A stretch of 64,000 nt of DNA from VAZQ01 sp963758945 (GTDB lineage: Bacteria; Pseudomonadota; Alphaproteobacteria; Rhizobiales; Xanthobacteraceae), in NCBI GenBank assembly GCA_963758945.1, contig CAVWXY010000014.1, forward strand, positions 6,876-70,875. The letters run 5' to 3'. Shown here one piece after another: positions 44,042 through 52,328 of the stretch; the first letter of the stretch is position 1, and every line of letters begins with the position of its first letter. The translations under genes and the position numbers were made by a program. The notes below the pieces were generated by a model. That model saw nothing but the letters and a program-made list of their open reading frames with translations, searched no databases and had not been told where the DNA came from.

Positions 44042-44785
44042 TCACCGTGGATGCTGTGATCCGACCGCGTAGTTACATTTGCGCTGCAAAGGGCAGTCTG
44101 CGCACGCGGGCTTTGAGGGACGACAGTAAAGCGCTGCAACGTCGAGTACCGCCCAGTTGACCTCAGCCGACCGCTCTGAGCGCACGAGAATACGAGCAAG
44201 TGTCTGAAGCCAAGGATCGTAACGGATATCCGCCAGCCGGCGGGGCTCACACACTCGCTCCAGCACGCGCGCCATGTTGGCGTCGAGCAGCGGCTCTGGC
44301 CGACCGTGGGCGAATAGCAGCACCGCGCTCGCCACGTATTGGCCCACGCCGGGCAGGGCTTCGATCTGCCGTCGATCTATGGGAAACACCCCCCTCCGTC
44401 GTACCATTTCGCTTGCCAAGGCCTTGAGCGCTCCTGCCCGCCGCCGCCACAAGCCGATGGGCCGAAGCACCTCGCCAAGGTCTTCAATGCTGGCGGCGCT
44501 GACATCGTTCCAACTACGAAATCGCTGGAAAAAGCTTGAGAAAAAGCGCTCAACCGTGCCGGCCTGGGTGCGTTGCAATAGGATCTCGACGACAATTTTT
44601 TGATACAGGCCGGCGCTCCGACGGCGCCACGGCAAGAGGCGGCGGTGCCTTGAATACCAATTGAGCAGTTGTCGACGGCACCAGCGAACCTTGCTCAGGG
44701 TCGACGTATCCAACACGGCAAGATCAATCGATATGATCCTCCCGCTCGGGCGAATTACAGCCGCACGTTCAACCGATCTCAGCAT
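44042..44785 (-). CDS. HhH-GPD DNA glycosylase, MutY/MIG-like
   Basis: A 247-residue base-excision glycosylase. Residues 60-80 give VVEILLQRTQ with Glu67 at the MutY catalytic Glu position; the helix-hairpin-helix is LPGVGQYVAS (144-153); the catalytic Asp is Asp168 in LLDAN; the [4Fe-4S] cluster ligands are C221-x6-C228-x2-C231-x5-C237. Tyr149 stands where MutY has Ser and endonuclease III has Lys; to my knowledge a Tyr there is typical of the MIG-type T/G mismatch glycosylases that travel with DNA methyltransferases. MutY's C-terminal 8-oxoG domain is absent. The gene lies 45 bp after the RuvB-like ATPase on the same strand. Confidence 0.8.
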   Translation of the reverse strand: MLRSVERAAVIRPSGRIISIDLAVLDTSTLSKVRWCRRQLLNWYSRHRRLLPWRRRSAGLYQKIVVEILLQRTQAGTVERFFSSFFQRFRSWNDVSAASIEDLGEVLRPIGLWRRRAGALKALASEMVRRRGVFPIDRRQIEALPGVGQYVASAVLLFAHGRPEPLLDANMARVLERVCEPRRLADIRYDPWLQTLARILVRSERSAEVNWAVLDVAALYCRPSKPACADCPLQRKCNYAVGSQHPR

Positions 44786-44830
44786 CGAGGACCACGCCGA
44801 GCGACGATCGCAAGCTCCGGTACAGGCAAA

Positions 44831-45737
44831 TCATGGGTGACCCGACGCGCGAAGACGGTCGGCGAGCAGGTACTCGCGTCCTTCGCTCGTTAGCTCTCTT
44901 CCGCGCGGCCCGTGCCTGATGAAATCCAGCCGCACAAGGAACGGCTCGATTTCATTCAATACGCGATCCTTGTCCACCGTCCGCATGAGGTTGAGTATGT
45001 TCTGCTCTCCAACCGGGCCGCCCGCCCGCTCCAAGATCGCGAGATATTCGAAATCCATCCGGGTCAGCCCTCGCGCGTCGATCTCGCGAGCGCGGCGAAC
45101 GTCCTCCAAGTGGCCGAGCACGGGCTTCGCCTCCTCGGATACTAGTATTGCGGTTTCGAGCGCCCCCGCCAGCTGGATCGATATCCGCGGAACGCAGCGA
45201 CCGAGCCTTGCAAGCGCTTCGTATACGTTCTCCGGCCACTCTTCGTGCCGGACTTTCCATCTGAGGATCCGGGCAACTTCGGCTTCACTGTACTCCCGAA
45301 GCTGAATTTCGTCGCAACGGCTGGTGAACGCGGCGTCGACATCAGAGGCTCGCGTCGTGGCAAACAGGAAGGTGGCGCGGTGCATGTGCGCCACCTGATC
45401 GGCGAGCACCACCGTGCGGTCCGCGGCCTCGAGCATCGTCAGCAGTGCTTCTTGCAGCGCGCGAGGCACTAGGTGCACCTCGTCGATGAACACGATGAGC
45501 GGCGGGTACTCCAAGACGGGAAGTCCAAGCCGCTGTCCGACCTGCGACGCTGACAGCCCGACCGTTCGAAGTTCACCATTAATGAGGACGAAGAGCCTGT
45601 CGCGAGTAGCGACAGTGCGGCCATCCAGCTTGACGAACGGAAGATCGAGCGCCTGCGCCATGCGGCGCGCGAGTTCCGTCTTTCCGGTGCTCGGCAGGCC
45701 CGTGAAGAGGTAGTTCTTCGCGAGATGCGGCGGCCGC
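44831..45737 (-). pseudogene. RuvB-like AAA+ ATPase part of an IS21-split gene (3' portion)
   Basis: This is the C-terminal 300 residues of the gene that begins at 49448. It holds PPHLAKNYLFTGLPSTGKTE (Walker A), VFIDEVHLVP (Walker B), FLFATTRASD (sensor 1), a lid with Arg-rich CVPRISIQLAG, and a RuvB-type winged helix (GLTRMDFEYLAILERAGGPV, PFLVRLDFIRHGPRGRELT). The frame before PPHLAK comes from the insertion element, not from the original gene. Whether a protein is still made from an IS-borne start is unknown; the piece alone lacks the N-terminal strands of the ATPase. Confidence 0.82.
45733..45737. repeat. 5-bp target-site duplication of IS21 (left copy)
   Basis: GCCGC here matches GCCGC at 48086-48090 on the other side of the element. 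Confidence 0.75.
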
Positions 45738-45885
45738 TGTGAGCGGGCGTTGAATCCTCCCCATTTGTGGGCGTCGAATTTTCCCCAGTTTTGTCGTGGC
45801 GGCCTGCCTCCAAGGACATTTCCCGTGGGGTGGGACGACACCATCGCCGCCAATGCTTCGCTCCTTGGCGGGAGGGAGCAGCACG

Positions 45886-47145
45886 GTGGTCACTCTTGGG
45901 GAGCTTATGATGATCCTGGAACTACATCGGCAGGGCCTGAAGGTATCGGCCATTGCCCGTCAACTCGGCATCGATCGCAAGACCGTCCGCAGATATATCG
46001 CCCGTGGGCTGGAGCCGCCGACCTATGGTCCGCGACCGCCTCGGCAGAGGAGCACCGATCGCTTCCTGCCGTATGTGCGCGAGCGGCTCGCAGCCTTTCC
46101 CGGCCTCACGGCCGTGCGGCTCTGGCGGGAGCTGCGTGAGCGGGGTTACGCCGGCGGCTACACGGCCGTGAAGCGAGCCGTGCGTGGCGTCAGGCCCGAT
46201 CCGGTCGCGCCATTCGAAGTGCGGTTCGAGACCGCGCCCGGCGAGCAGGCCCAGGTCGATCTCGCCCGCTTCGAGGTCGAGTTCACCGATGAGCCCGGCG
46301 TCAAGCGAATCGTCTGGCTCTTCTCCTTGGTGCTTGGCTACTCGCGCTTGATCTGGGGCCGCTTCGTCGTGCACCAGGACATGCAATCGGTCCTGCGCTG
46401 CCACATCGCCGCGCTCGAAGCGATCGGCGGCGCACCGCGTGAGATTCTCTACGACCGCATGAAGACCGCGGTCATCGGTGAAGACCCGGACGGCCTTGTC
46501 ATCTACAACCGTGCCCTTCTCGACCTGGCGCGGCACTATGGCTTCCAGCCTCGCGCCTGTCGGCCGTATCGGGCTAAGACCAAGGGCAAGGTCGAGCGTC
46601 CGTTCCGCTACATTCGCGAGGACTTCTTCCTGGGCGCATCGTACCGCAACCTCGACGACCTCAATGCGCAGCTGCGGCACTGGCTCGACACGGTCGCCAA
46701 TCCACGTGTGCATGCGACCACACAACGCGTCGTCAACGAAACCTTCGCCGAGGAGAAGCCGTCGTTGAAGCCGTTGCCGCTGGTCCCATACAGAGCGGTC
46801 TTGAAGCTCGAACGGCGCGTCTCGCATGAGGGCATGGTGAGCATCGGCGGCAATCTCTACAGCGTCCCCGATACGACGCGACGCCGCGTCCTCGACGTTC
46901 ACGTGCTCGCCGACGCGATCCAAATCTTCGAGGAAGGCATGCTCGTTGCCACTCATATTCCCCTCGAAGGCCGCGACCAGAAACATCTCGACCCTGCGCA
47001 CCGCAAGATATTGCCACTGAGACACAGACGACGAAGCGATGGCGAGCGCAGGGGTGTTCAGCGTACCGGCGATCAGGTCGCGCGACGTTCGCTCGACTTC
47101 TACGACGCCATTGCTCGCAAGCTCGCGAAAGGGGGTGTGCGATGA
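45886..47145 (+). CDS. istA: IS21 transposase IstA
   Basis: A 419-residue DDE transposase. The GTG start at 45886 has GGGAGGGAG before it and gives the family's MVTLGELMMILELHRQG beginning. An HTH (SAIARQLGIDRKTVRRYIA, about 20-38) precedes the rve catalytic domain: Asp in QAQVDLARF (about 126), Asp in ILYDRMKT (about 187), Glu in KGKVERPFRYI (about 232). The C-terminal part carries the usual beta-barrel. It overlaps istB. Confidence 0.92.
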   Translation: MVTLGELMMILELHRQGLKVSAIARQLGIDRKTVRRYIARGLEPPTYGPRPPRQRSTDRFLPYVRERLAAFPGLTAVRLWRELRERGYAGGYTAVKRAVRGVRPDPVAPFEVRFETAPGEQAQVDLARFEVEFTDEPGVKRIVWLFSLVLGYSRLIWGRFVVHQDMQSVLRCHIAALEAIGGAPREILYDRMKTAVIGEDPDGLVIYNRALLDLARHYGFQPRACRPYRAKTKGKVERPFRYIREDFFLGASYRNLDDLNAQLRHWLDTVANPRVHATTQRVVNETFAEEKPSLKPLPLVPYRAVLKLERRVSHEGMVSIGGNLYSVPDTTRRRVLDVHVLADAIQIFEEGMLVATHIPLEGRDQKHLDPAHRKILPLRHRRRSDGERRGVQRTGDQVARRSLDFYDAIARKLAKGGVR

Positions 47146-48017
47146 ACGCTCACGCAGAGATCGTTCCCTCCCTCGTCGACCGCATCAAGAAAACCCTGGT
47201 CGGTCTCAAGATGCCGCGGGCAATCGAGATCCTCGATGTCACGCTGCGTCGGATCGAGCAAGGCGAGATGACCGCCATCGAGGCAATCGACGCGCTGCTC
47301 GCGGAGGAATTGATGCTGCGCGAAAGTCGCCGCATCAAAACCGCCCTCGTCATGGCGCGGCTCTCAACCATCAAGACGCTCGCAAGCTTCGACTTCTCAT
47401 TCCAGCCCTCGCTCGACAAGAACCGCATCATGGCGCTCGCCGAGTTGGAGTTCATCGATCGCAAAGAGGTCGTGCACCTCCTGGGACCACCAGGCACAGG
47501 CAAAAGTCACTTGTCCCTGGCGCTCGGCGTGCAGGCCGTCAGAGCCGGACGCAGCGTCTACTTCAGCCCGCTCACCGATCTCGTGAGCGCCCTCGCCAAG
47601 GCCGAACGCGAGGGCGCTCTGCGCGAGAAGATCAGATTCTTCTGCCGCTTCGCGCTGCTCATCGTCGATGAGATCGGTTACTTGCCGGTCATTCCCGGCG
47701 GCGGCAATCTGTTCTTCCAGCTCGTCAACGCCCGCTACGAGCGCGGCGCAATGATCCTCACGTCCAACCGCGGCTTTGCCGAATGGGGTGAGGTCTTCGG
47801 CGACCCCGTCGTCGCCACCGCGCTGCTCGATCGTCTTCTCCACCATGCGGTCGTCATCCAGATCGAGGGGTCAAGCTACCGCCTGCGCACCCACGCTGAT
47901 CTCGTCCCTGAACACATCCGCTCCAACGCCCTGATCCAGCCACCGGCCGTAACTCCGCCGCCCAAGCGCCGCGGTCGGCCCCCCAAAAATGGAGTTACCG
48001 ATCACTCAAACGGCTGA
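47142..48017 (+). CDS. istB: IS21 helper ATPase IstB
   Basis: A 291-residue AAA+ protein with Walker A GPPGTGKSHLSLAL (about 112-125) and Walker B LLIVDEIGYL (about 172-181). The N-terminus binds DNA target complexes and the C-terminus is Pro/Lys-rich. It starts within the istA stop region (ATGA), so it is coupled. It directs IstA to target DNA. Confidence 0.92.
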   Translation: MNAHAEIVPSLVDRIKKTLVGLKMPRAIEILDVTLRRIEQGEMTAIEAIDALLAEELMLRESRRIKTALVMARLSTIKTLASFDFSFQPSLDKNRIMALAELEFIDRKEVVHLLGPPGTGKSHLSLALGVQAVRAGRSVYFSPLTDLVSALAKAEREGALREKIRFFCRFALLIVDEIGYLPVIPGGGNLFFQLVNARYERGAMILTSNRGFAEWGEVFGDPVVATALLDRLLHHAVVIQIEGSSYRLRTHADLVPEHIRSNALIQPPAVTPPPKRRGRPPKNGVTDHSNG

Positions 48018-48085
48018 TCACCAACCCCGCCAAAGTGGGGAAAATTGCAGGCCCAAAACTGGGGAGATTCCGCGGCCCGTTGACA

Positions 48086-49448
48086 GCCGCTCGATGAGGG
48101 CCCGGAGCAGGTCATTCGATAGTCTCGCTACCACAGGCTCATTACCGATGAAGCCCTCAAAAGCATCGTGTACTTTCCGTCGTGTCTCGGCGGGGACGCG
48201 AGACGGCCCGGAAGGCCGCGGCGCAGGGACCTCCGCGGGCGGGGTTGCGTCATGGGGGACGGGGTCGGCCGCCGAGGGGGCAGGCGCTTCAGGAGCCGGG
48301 GGTACCGAGGGCGCCGCGCTTGCATCTGGTGGAGTCCCAGGAGCGCCCGCTGGCGGGGGAGATGCAAGTGGTCGAGCGGCCGGAGCCGCAGGAGGTGCTG
48401 CGGCTGGAGGCGCGGCCGGTGGTGCTGCTGGAGCCGCTGGAGTGCCGGTAGCCCCGAGACACCCTGGAAATGAAAAGTCCAACTGCTGTACGGCCGATTG
48501 CGCTATCGTGGAAATAGGAGTCCCGGCAAGCAGCGCCCTGGCATCGTCAAGCGAGATGATGAGCGTGTCTTGCCTGTTGTCGCCATCCAGGTCAGCAACC
48601 AGCGAAGTCGGCGACCCGTGGAACACGACGAGGCGGCCGGCAACATTGACGGTGATACGCGCGGTGCTCTCAAGCACGTCTTGCAGCACCCGCTGATGCA
48701 AGGCGGCCCACTCGGCGTGCTGATGTCCGTGCAACCAGTCGGCTGCGTAAATGCGAAATCCGAAGTCCAGCAGCTGCGCCAAGAGCGCCGTGCCGCACGT
48801 TTTCCACAGCTCGGTGGCCGGGGCGCCAATCCAGAGTGCCTCAATCAGGCGCCCGAAGTTGTGCGCCTGCGTCAGCGCTTCCCGCATTTCGCCGAGCGAC
48901 ATTCCCATCGCCCGATATTTCACCTCGATAGGGGTGAGCTTGATCGCAACAGGCTGCGCATCTTGAAGCTGGATTGCCACCGCCATCAGGTCGGGACGCT
49001 GCGCGCTCGGGGGGACTGGCAACTCTCGCCTCAGTCGATTGAACAGCTCTTCGTACGGGTCGACCGGCAAAATCAGGTGCACGCAGTTTCCGCTCCACAC
49101 GGGAAGCCGCGCGGGAGGTGCACCGGGGCGAAAGCTGTCTTGCAGCAGCCGGGTGGCAAGCAAGAGGCCCAGCTCGCCCCTCGATTGGCTGCCGCCACTG
49201 GCAAGTTTTTTCAGAATCGGGATGCCGCGCCGCGATATTTCTTCGAGCAGTGCGAGCTCGACGTGACTGACACCAAGCGCCTGCGCGAGGTGATATACCG
49301 TTACCACAGTCGGATTGCGCCGGCCCCGCTCGAGCCCGCTGACATATTGCTGCGTGAACCCGGAAAGCTCCGCGAAACGCTCCTGGGTGAAGCCTTTCGC
49401 CAGCCGCAGTCTCGCAAAGTTTCGACCGACCAGCTTGCGCATATCCAT
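48086..49448 (-). pseudogene. XRE/PD-(D/E)XK-like part of an IS21-split RuvB-like ATPase gene (5' portion)
   Basis: The N-terminal 454 residues of the interrupted gene. Order: XRE-type HTH (about 8-62, FTQERFAELSGFTQQYVSGLE); a region of unknown fold; a putative PD-(D/E)XK nuclease core with Asp153 (RPDLMAV) and Glu175-x-Lys177 (IEVKYR); a helical stretch; ADLDGDNRQDTLIISL (about 284-300), a possible Ca-binding-like turn; a Pro/Ala-rich linker (about 333-415); and AFEGFIGNEPVVARLSNDLL, the start of the ATPase domain. The next residues, after the IS and one target copy are removed, are ERPPHLAKNYLFTG, in frame. It is divergent from the QseM-like gene. Confidence 0.8.
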
Positions 49449-49565
49449 GCGCGCAATGGTGGCCGGCTACACACTATGAGGTTTATCTGTGTATTCCCTT
49501 CCCGCGTGATCACCCGGTCAAACACATCCAGGACGATGTTGCCGCGAATCGATGGATATGCTCGC

Positions 49566-49591
49566 TCGACCGCCTTGTTGTCGCGGTTCGA
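49566..49591. promoter_or_regulatory. Imperfect inverted repeat before the QseM-like gene
   Basis: TCGACCGC (49566-49573) and GCGGTTCGA (49583-49591) pair with a one-base bulge, centred about 42 bp before the QseM-like ATG in the 172-bp divergent gap. It could be an operator for the XRE protein or another regulator; this is only a candidate. Confidence 0.3.
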
Positions 49592-49620
49592 CGGACCTCA
49601 CTGCAATCTAGGATGCTCCA

Positions 49621-49899
49621 ATGCCTCAACCGCCGCTCGATCCGCCAGTGGCCGATACGGCTCCAAACGCCGAGACCTTGACCCCCTACGACGAGGAGCA
49701 CCTTGTCACTTATCTCCGGCTGCTTGATGCCGAGGCCGACGGAGCGGACTGGACCGAGGCGACCCGTCTCGTCCTGCACATCGATCCCGCGCGCGAGCCC
49801 GCCCGCGCGCGCCGTGCCTGGGAAAGCCATTTGGCTCGTGCCAAGTGGATGACCAAACACGGCTATCAGCATCTCCTGCGGGGCAGGGCCCCTGGTTGA
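49621..49899 (+). CDS. qseM: QseM-like DUF2285 antiactivator of ICE transfer
   Basis: A 92-residue soluble protein. After a Pro-rich start it has TPYDEEHLVTYLRLLDAEAD, IDPAREPARARRAWESHLAR and MTKHGYQHLLRG, a DUF2285-like helical domain. In Mesorhizobium ICEMlSymR7A a small protein of this kind (QseM) blocks TraR and FseA. Its place next to an FseA-like gene and an RdfS-like gene supports that role. No clear ribosome-binding site precedes the ATG; the known qseM is made from a leaderless transcript. The divergent gene begins with an XRE domain. Confidence 0.7.
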   Translation: MPQPPLDPPVADTAPNAETLTPYDEEHLVTYLRLLDAEADGADWTEATRLVLHIDPAREPARARRAWESHLARAKWMTKHGYQHLLRGRAPG

Positions 49900-50290
49900 C
49901 CTCCGCAACGGCGGACAGCCCGCAGCCGCGTATGCTCCCGCGCTGAAGCTCGCCCAAGGCGTGTCGGTGCCGCACAGCGCATGACCCCCATGCAAGACAT
50001 TTGTGCGCGCGGCTTCACCTGGGCATTGCCCTGAGCGGAGGACTACCCCATCACCGTGGCTTGAGAAAACCCATCGATTGCCGCGGTTTCGCGCGGAGCG
50101 GCGATTCACAAAAGCTTCACAAAAACGACTGCGGCCGAATCCGTAAAACTCCAAGCCGATGCTTTTGTTGCGATGCCCATGCGGCATCACGTGATGCCCT
50201 GCGTGCGACTCCCCCACGCCGCCATTGCACGCAAATCTGCCGCTCGGGCCCGACGGACATCCTTTGCGTGTAACGCATCTTGGGGGACCA
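49900..50290. other. 391-bp gene-free control region before the FseA-like gene
   Basis: No open frame here has family features. It contains the perfect palindrome at 50183 and ends with GGGGGACCA, the ribosome-binding site for the ATG at 50291. It is AT-richer than its flanks around 50100-50170 and probably holds the promoter of the frameshifted activator. Confidence 0.5.
50183..50198. promoter_or_regulatory. Perfect 16-bp palindrome, candidate activator box
   Basis: GGCATCACGTGATGCC is a perfect palindrome about 93-108 bp before the FseA-like start. Its size is like the tra boxes bound by TraR/LuxR-type dimers, which control msi172-msi171 in ICEMlSymR7A. No traR or traI gene is in the window. 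Confidence 0.5.
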
Positions 50291-51110
50291 ATGATGCCAC
50301 CGGCCTTCGATTGGCGGTCTTTGACGTCTTTGACCGGACATGACTACTTGAAGCGCCTCGATCGGCCGGGTTTCGCGTGGGAATTCCTGCGCCGTAACCC
50401 GGCCTATCAAGAAGACTACGAAACGATGGTGCGAGGGGCCGCCTCCGACGCCGGTTCCGGGGGCATGACAAGAGATGCCCTCGCCCGGCGTTGGGGGCTG
50501 AGCTTTCCCGGTCGATCCAAGGCTTGCCGCCGATCGGGTGGCGGTGTTCTGGCGGCTGGAGATGCTGCCTACGATCGTTCTGCTCCAACCTGCGCCGGAT
50601 GGCTTTCCCGGGGCCCAGCCGCTTGACCTCGCACAGCTCGGAGGTGCTCGCGCCGAACACGTCGGTCCGGATAGCCGATACGTGATCATCCGAGACGGCG
50701 GCGCCGGCCTTCGTCTTTGGCTGCGTGACGCTTCACCAGACCAACCGCTGGCGATCGTCATGCCGCTCAATGACGATCTCCCTACGCGCGCCGAGGCGGC
50801 GCTGCGTCTGTGGGGGCGAATCGGTGGCCGCGCTGCTGTGGGCCACGGTCGAGAACCTCTTGCGCTCACGCGGCAGCGTCGTGAGCGCCTCGTGTTCATG
50901 CTACGCGCTCTCGATGGCCATCTTGCCAACGCTTCGTATCGGGAGATCGCCGAGGTGTTGTTCGGCGCTCGACGCCTCGAGCGGGAGGCGTGGAAGACGT
51001 CCTCGCTGCGCGATCGGACCATTCGCTTGGTGAAAGGTGGTCTCGCCCTCATGCGGGCGGGTTACCGCAACTCCTGCGCCGCGGGTAAGCCTCGTACTCG
51101 GCCTCTGTGA
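50291..51110 (+). CDS. fseA: FseA-like excision activator, two frames joined by +1 frameshift (join 50291-50506, 50508-51110)
   Basis: Frame A (50291-50626) begins MMPPAFDWRSL and has HDYLKRLDRPGFAWEFLRRN, a DUF6499 domain, then ALARRWGLSF. Frame B continues PVDPRLAADRVAVFWRLEM and has a DUF2285 domain (LRALDGHLANASYREIAEVL, WKTSSLRDRTIRLVKGG). The frames join exactly at AGC TTT CCC G: slippage of Phe-tRNA from TTT to TTC (50505-50507) gives WGLSFPVDPRL and a 272-residue product, against 111 residues without it. ICEMlSymR7A FseA is made by the same UUU-to-UUC slip of Msi172/Msi171 and switches on rdfS. The RdfS-like gene is next. Confidence 0.85.
50501..50510 (+). other. +1 programmed frameshift site
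   Basis: AGCTTTCCCG; zero-frame codons AGC TTT CCC, shifted codon TTC at 50505-50507. It lies at residue 72, exactly where homology passes from one frame to the other. Confidence 0.75.
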
Positions 51111-51287
51111 TTCTCGCGAGATCCGCCGCGTGCGCCACCATCCCGCGTCACGGCCGATGTCACAGAGGGGTGGTGATTTCGCCAGCCCCCATCTTCGCCA
51201 TCCCTCTACGCGGCGTCACTCCGCCATCGTGGTCGGCAACTCGCCGCCGATCCCCGGCGGCCTCTGCAGGATCACGGAGGTTCGATC

Positions 51288-51572
51288 ATGCCCGACCCCT
51301 TGGCCGGTTTGCCGCCACGCTTCTTGCGCACGCCCGAAGCGGCCCAATTCCTCGGTCTCTCCGGCCGCACGCTCGAAAAGCATCGCACCTACGGCACAGG
51401 CCCGACGTATCGCAAAATCGGCGGCCGCGTCGTCTACGCGCTCGATGATCTGAAAGCGTGGGCGGACCGCGGCGCCAAGACCTCGACGTCCGATCCTGGT
51501 GCCGGAACGGTCTATCCAGCGAAGCGCGGCGCACCGCTCCGCCAAGGCGCCATCCAACCCTATCGTCGATGA
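51288..51572 (+). CDS. rdfS: RdfS-like excisionase (recombination directionality factor)
   Basis: A 94-residue protein with a MerR/AlpA-type winged HTH: FLRTPEAAQFLGLSGRTLEK (about 10-29), YRKIGGRVVYALDDLKAWAD (about 42-61), and a disordered tail. GGAGG lies nine bases before the ATG. RdfS binds the attachment sites and turns the integrase toward excision; it is the known target of FseA. Its stop overlaps the ATG of the RepA remnant, as operon genes often do. Confidence 0.78.
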   Translation: MPDPLAGLPPRFLRTPEAAQFLGLSGRTLEKHRTYGTGPTYRKIGGRVVYALDDLKAWADRGAKTSTSDPGAGTVYPAKRGAPLRQGAIQPYRR

Positions 51573-52128
51573 TTGCCAACCCGGCGCTGACGATGGAGCG
51601 CGAGTGCCGATCGATCCTGAGCGAACGGGCGACGCTCGATCCGTTCGAGGCGCTCGCCGGCGAGACGCCAGCGCTGCCGCACGACCCTCTGAACGGAAGT
51701 CCTTTCTCGCTCGCGAACGCCCCAATCGTCCGCCGCCTTCCGGAAGACGGCATAGCGGCCAATTGGGTGCGGATATGCTGATGTTGGCCGCAACCAAGAA
51801 TCTCGCCGCGTACGATCGCAGGCCGCCAACCTCACGGTCTATCCGCTGCACGCCCCACAAACTTCTTGTGGCCATTAGGCGCGCAACCGGCGATCACGAG
51901 TATCAACTTCCCAAAGGCGCGCTGACACGGCTGCAGCCGACCGTCATCCGCGTCACCCGTTACGGTGCGCACTGGCGCCGCCAGCAGTTCTCCTGGATCA
52001 ACCAAGGGTCGGAACTCGCCGCTCGCTCGGGCCGCTGCCATGGCATCGCGTTTCTCGTGCCGGCGCGGTTCTGCCAGGGCGTCCTTGACCGACTGCTCGT
52101 GCCGCTGCGGCCCGGCGGAAAACATTGA
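51569..52128 (+). pseudogene. repA: RepA-like replication initiator, frameshifted and 3'-truncated
   Basis: Frame 1 starts MIANPALTMERE and has LDPFEALAGETPALP and GSPFSLANAPIVRRLP, like the N-terminus of ICE/plasmid replication initiator protein A. At about 51767 homology moves to another frame (GADMLMLAATKNL), best explained by loss of one base in TGGG(A)TGCG. It goes on through LTRLQPTVIRVTRYG, RRQQFSWINQGSELA and GIAFLVPARFCQGVLDR, then ends, where relatives continue with a C-terminal winged helix. It overlaps the rdfS stop. Confidence 0.7.
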
Positions 52129-52160
52129 TCCGGTACTGCCCATCGTCAGGAGCGCGAGCC

Positions 52161-52208
52161 ATGATCATCACTCTCCTCAATGTGGCAAATGCTAATTCAT
52201 TGGCCGGC
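52161..52208 (+). pseudogene. Possible N-terminal stub of a ParA gene
   Basis: MIITLLNVANANSLAG after AGGAGCGCGAGCC resembles the start of ICE ParA proteins (MIIxLLNQKGGVGKTTLAxHLAG) with the Walker A loop destroyed. No further ParA homology follows before DUF2840. This is a guess based on position and fifteen residues. Confidence 0.3.
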
Positions 52209-52328
52209 GCACCGTCGGCACGTCGCCGGCGCTGCGCGGCCGGCTCGCTCGAGCGCGCAATCCCTGCCGCCGAGACGCCGCACGGCCGCCCCACAAACTC
52301 ACGCACGACGGATGCCGGAGGGTGCGGC

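Larger units (their letters stand above)
45738..48085 (+). mobile_element. IS21-family insertion sequence, 2348 bp
   Basis: The ends are imperfect inverted repeats beginning TGT[G/C]A: left TGTGAGCGGGCGTTGAATCC, right (reverse complement) TGTCAACGGGCCGCGGAATC; both continue TCCCCA and AATTTTCCCCA. It carries istA and istB overlapping by 4 bp, as in the family. It sits in the XRE/PD-(D/E)XK/RuvB-like gene and is flanked by the 5-bp duplication GCCGC. Copies look intact, so the insertion may be recent. Confidence 0.9.

Noticed and set aside
45579..45853. N-terminal part of the 340-residue frame at 44831-45853 as real protein
   Set aside because: The first 50 or so residues are translated from the IS21 terminal repeat. 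The original gene continues at 48086, not inside the IS.
50225..50626. A separate 133-residue gene ending before the DUF2285 frame
   Set aside because: It is the zero-frame product of the FseA-like gene. The true second part lies in the +1 frame and joins exactly at the TTTC slip site.
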